A stretch of 6,335 nt of DNA from Cyanobacteria bacterium UBA11153 (GTDB lineage: Bacteria; Cyanobacteriota; Cyanobacteriia; Cyanobacteriales; Coleofasciculaceae). Below, one piece after another: positions 5,584 through 6,335 of the stretch. How positions within the stretch are numbered: the first letter of the stretch is position 1; each line of letters starts with the position of its first letter. A program made the position numbers and the translations under genes. The notes under the pieces were generated by a model. It did no database searches and had not been told where the DNA came from. It saw only the letters and a list, made by a program, of their open reading frames with translations. The stretch lies in NCBI GenBank assembly GCA_003511885.1, contig DOIX01000182.1, positions 1 through 6,335 on the forward strand. The letters are read 5' to 3'.

Positions 5584-6288
5584 ATGCCATTACCGACTGT
5601 GATTGTACCGGGCTTTTTTGCCACTGCCTCGGAATACATTAGTTTAGAACAATCTTTGCAGGAGTTAGGGTTTCCCGCTGTTACTGTACCGCTGCGGCAA
5701 CGGGATTGGTTCCCAACTGTTGGCGGTCGTTCCATGGTGCCGATTTTACGGCAAATTGACCGAACCGTAAAAGAGGCGATCGCAAAATCTAATGCTTCTC
5801 AGATTAATCTCATCGGTCACTCGGCTGGCGGTTGGATTGCCCGCATCTATTTGGGAGAGATTCCCTATACTATCCACGGCGATGTCAGCCAATCAACTCA
5901 AGGTTTATGGGGCAATCATCCTGATATTGCCACACTGGTAACTCTTGGTACTCCCCATGTTAGCCAGGAACGCTGGACAAAACGCAATCTCGATTTTGTT
6001 AATTTTAACTATCCGGGGGCATTTTATCCTCATGTTAAGTACGTTTGTGTTGCTGGTAAGGCTATCTACGGCAAACGCAGGCTGGGTCAATGGTTAGCTT
6101 ACAGCAGTTATGAATTAACTTGTGGGGTGGGGAATTCTTGGGGCGATGGTATTACTCCTATTGAGGCTGCTCATTTGGACGGTGCGATCGCGATTACTTT
6201 GGATGATGTTTTCCATTCTCCAAGGAGACAGGGTTTGTGGTACGGTTCCCATGACATCTTTAGGTCTTGGGTGTCTTATTTGGTTTGA
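5584..6288 (+). CDS. Alpha/beta-hydrolase, lipase type
   Basis: The 234-residue product has the layout of a serine ester hydrolase. An oxyanion-hole segment VIVPGFFA lies at 6-13, the nucleophile elbow GHSAG at 78-82 with Ser80, the LGTPH motif common in lipases at 121-125, a likely catalytic Asp188 in WGDGITP, and a likely catalytic His211 in DDVFHSP. It resembles the small cyanobacterial and plant-plastid hydrolases often annotated as lipases or PGAP1-like; the substrate is unknown. There is no signal peptide or membrane segment, so it should be cytosolic. The ATG at 5584 is chosen because the conserved fold begins right there. Earlier in-frame ATGs at 5515 and 5533 would add 23 or 17 residues encoded by tandem repeats. 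No Shine-Dalgarno sequence precedes 5584. Two HIP1 sites lie inside. I see no clear terminator in the 47 bases after the stop. Confidence 0.9.
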   Translation: MPLPTVIVPGFFATASEYISLEQSLQELGFPAVTVPLRQRDWFPTVGGRSMVPILRQIDRTVKEAIAKSNASQINLIGHSAGGWIARIYLGEIPYTIHGDVSQSTQGLWGNHPDIATLVTLGTPHVSQERWTKRNLDFVNFNYPGAFYPHVKYVCVAGKAIYGKRRLGQWLAYSSYELTCGVGNSWGDGITPIEAAHLDGAIAITLDDVFHSPRRQGLWYGSHDIFRSWVSYLV

Positions 6289-6318
6289 GGGTATAAGAAG
6301 CCCCCTCTGGATTTATAT

Positions 6319-6335
6319 AGCAACCGCCACATCGG
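6319..6335 (+). repeat. Right copy of the dispersed repeat core, inverted
   Basis: AGCAACCGCCACATCGG at the very end of the window is the exact reverse complement of bases 8-24. It is preceded by TTATAT, and the left copy shows it would continue as TTAAGGC beyond the edge. No transposase lies between the copies, so this is better read as two members of a dispersed intergenic repeat in opposite orientation than as the ends of one mobile element. Confidence 0.65.

Larger units (their letters stand above)
290..6191. repeat. HIP1 octamer GCGATCGC, six copies across the window
   Basis: Exact copies lie at 290-297, 1464-1471, 2564-2571, 3748-3755, 5776-5783 and 6184-6191. All six fall inside coding sequence: three in the 830-residue protein, one in desA and two in the hydrolase. 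HIP1 is an over-represented palindrome typical of many cyanobacterial genomes. The two small minus-strand genes and both long intergenic stretches have none, although they are short enough for this to be chance. The coordinates give only the outermost copies; the sites are scattered, not contiguous. Confidence 0.95.

Noticed and set aside
8..6335. Window as a single transposon with terminal inverted repeats
   Set aside because: No transposase or recombinase is encoded between the repeats, no target duplication can be seen, and the core looks like a multi-copy intergenic repeat.

Overview
The window looks like chromosomal DNA from a cyanobacterium, probably a filamentous one. The evidence is six copies of the HIP1 octamer GCGATCGC in 6.3 kb (about 0.1 expected by chance), a DesA-type acyl-lipid desaturase, heptanucleotide tandem repeats of the STRR kind, and AT-rich intergenic DNA full of palindromes. 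I see no phage gene, transposase, CRISPR array, tRNA or rRNA.

Layout: (1) 1-175, a dispersed repeat half-site followed by a likely promoter. (2) 176-2668 (+), a large uncharacterised protein with one N-terminal membrane anchor and a long, probably periplasmic, part. (3) 2756-3232 (-), an uncharacterised 158-residue protein, convergent with the first gene. (4) 3318-4367 (-), desA, the delta-12 fatty acid desaturase and the only gene here with a firmly assigned pathway. (5) 4368-4727, the desA leader and promoter plus a very strong 17-bp hairpin. (6) 4728-4976 (-), an 82-residue protein with a probable coiled coil. (7) 4977-5583, about 600 bases without a large gene. It holds a possible 26-residue membrane peptide, a + strand terminator, a compact element with competing helices, and two heptanucleotide tandem repeats. 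(8) 5584-6288 (+), an alpha/beta-hydrolase of the lipase type. (9) 6289-6335, a short tail ending in an inverted copy of the repeat from the left edge.

The genes do not form one operon. The desaturase acts on membrane glycerolipids and the hydrolase may act on an acyl ester, so a loose lipid theme is possible, but they are on opposite strands and separated by about 1.2 kb. In Anabaena variabilis desA sits in a desC-desA-desB cluster; here it stands without other desaturases.

I do not see a clear new multi-gene system. The points most worth a second look are the competing-helix element at 5303-5415, the small membrane ORF with its own terminator, the long structured desA leader with a five-codon upstream ORF, and the uncharacterised 830-residue protein. 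The matching inverted repeat at both edges suggests the sequence may be a contig broken at a dispersed repeat.
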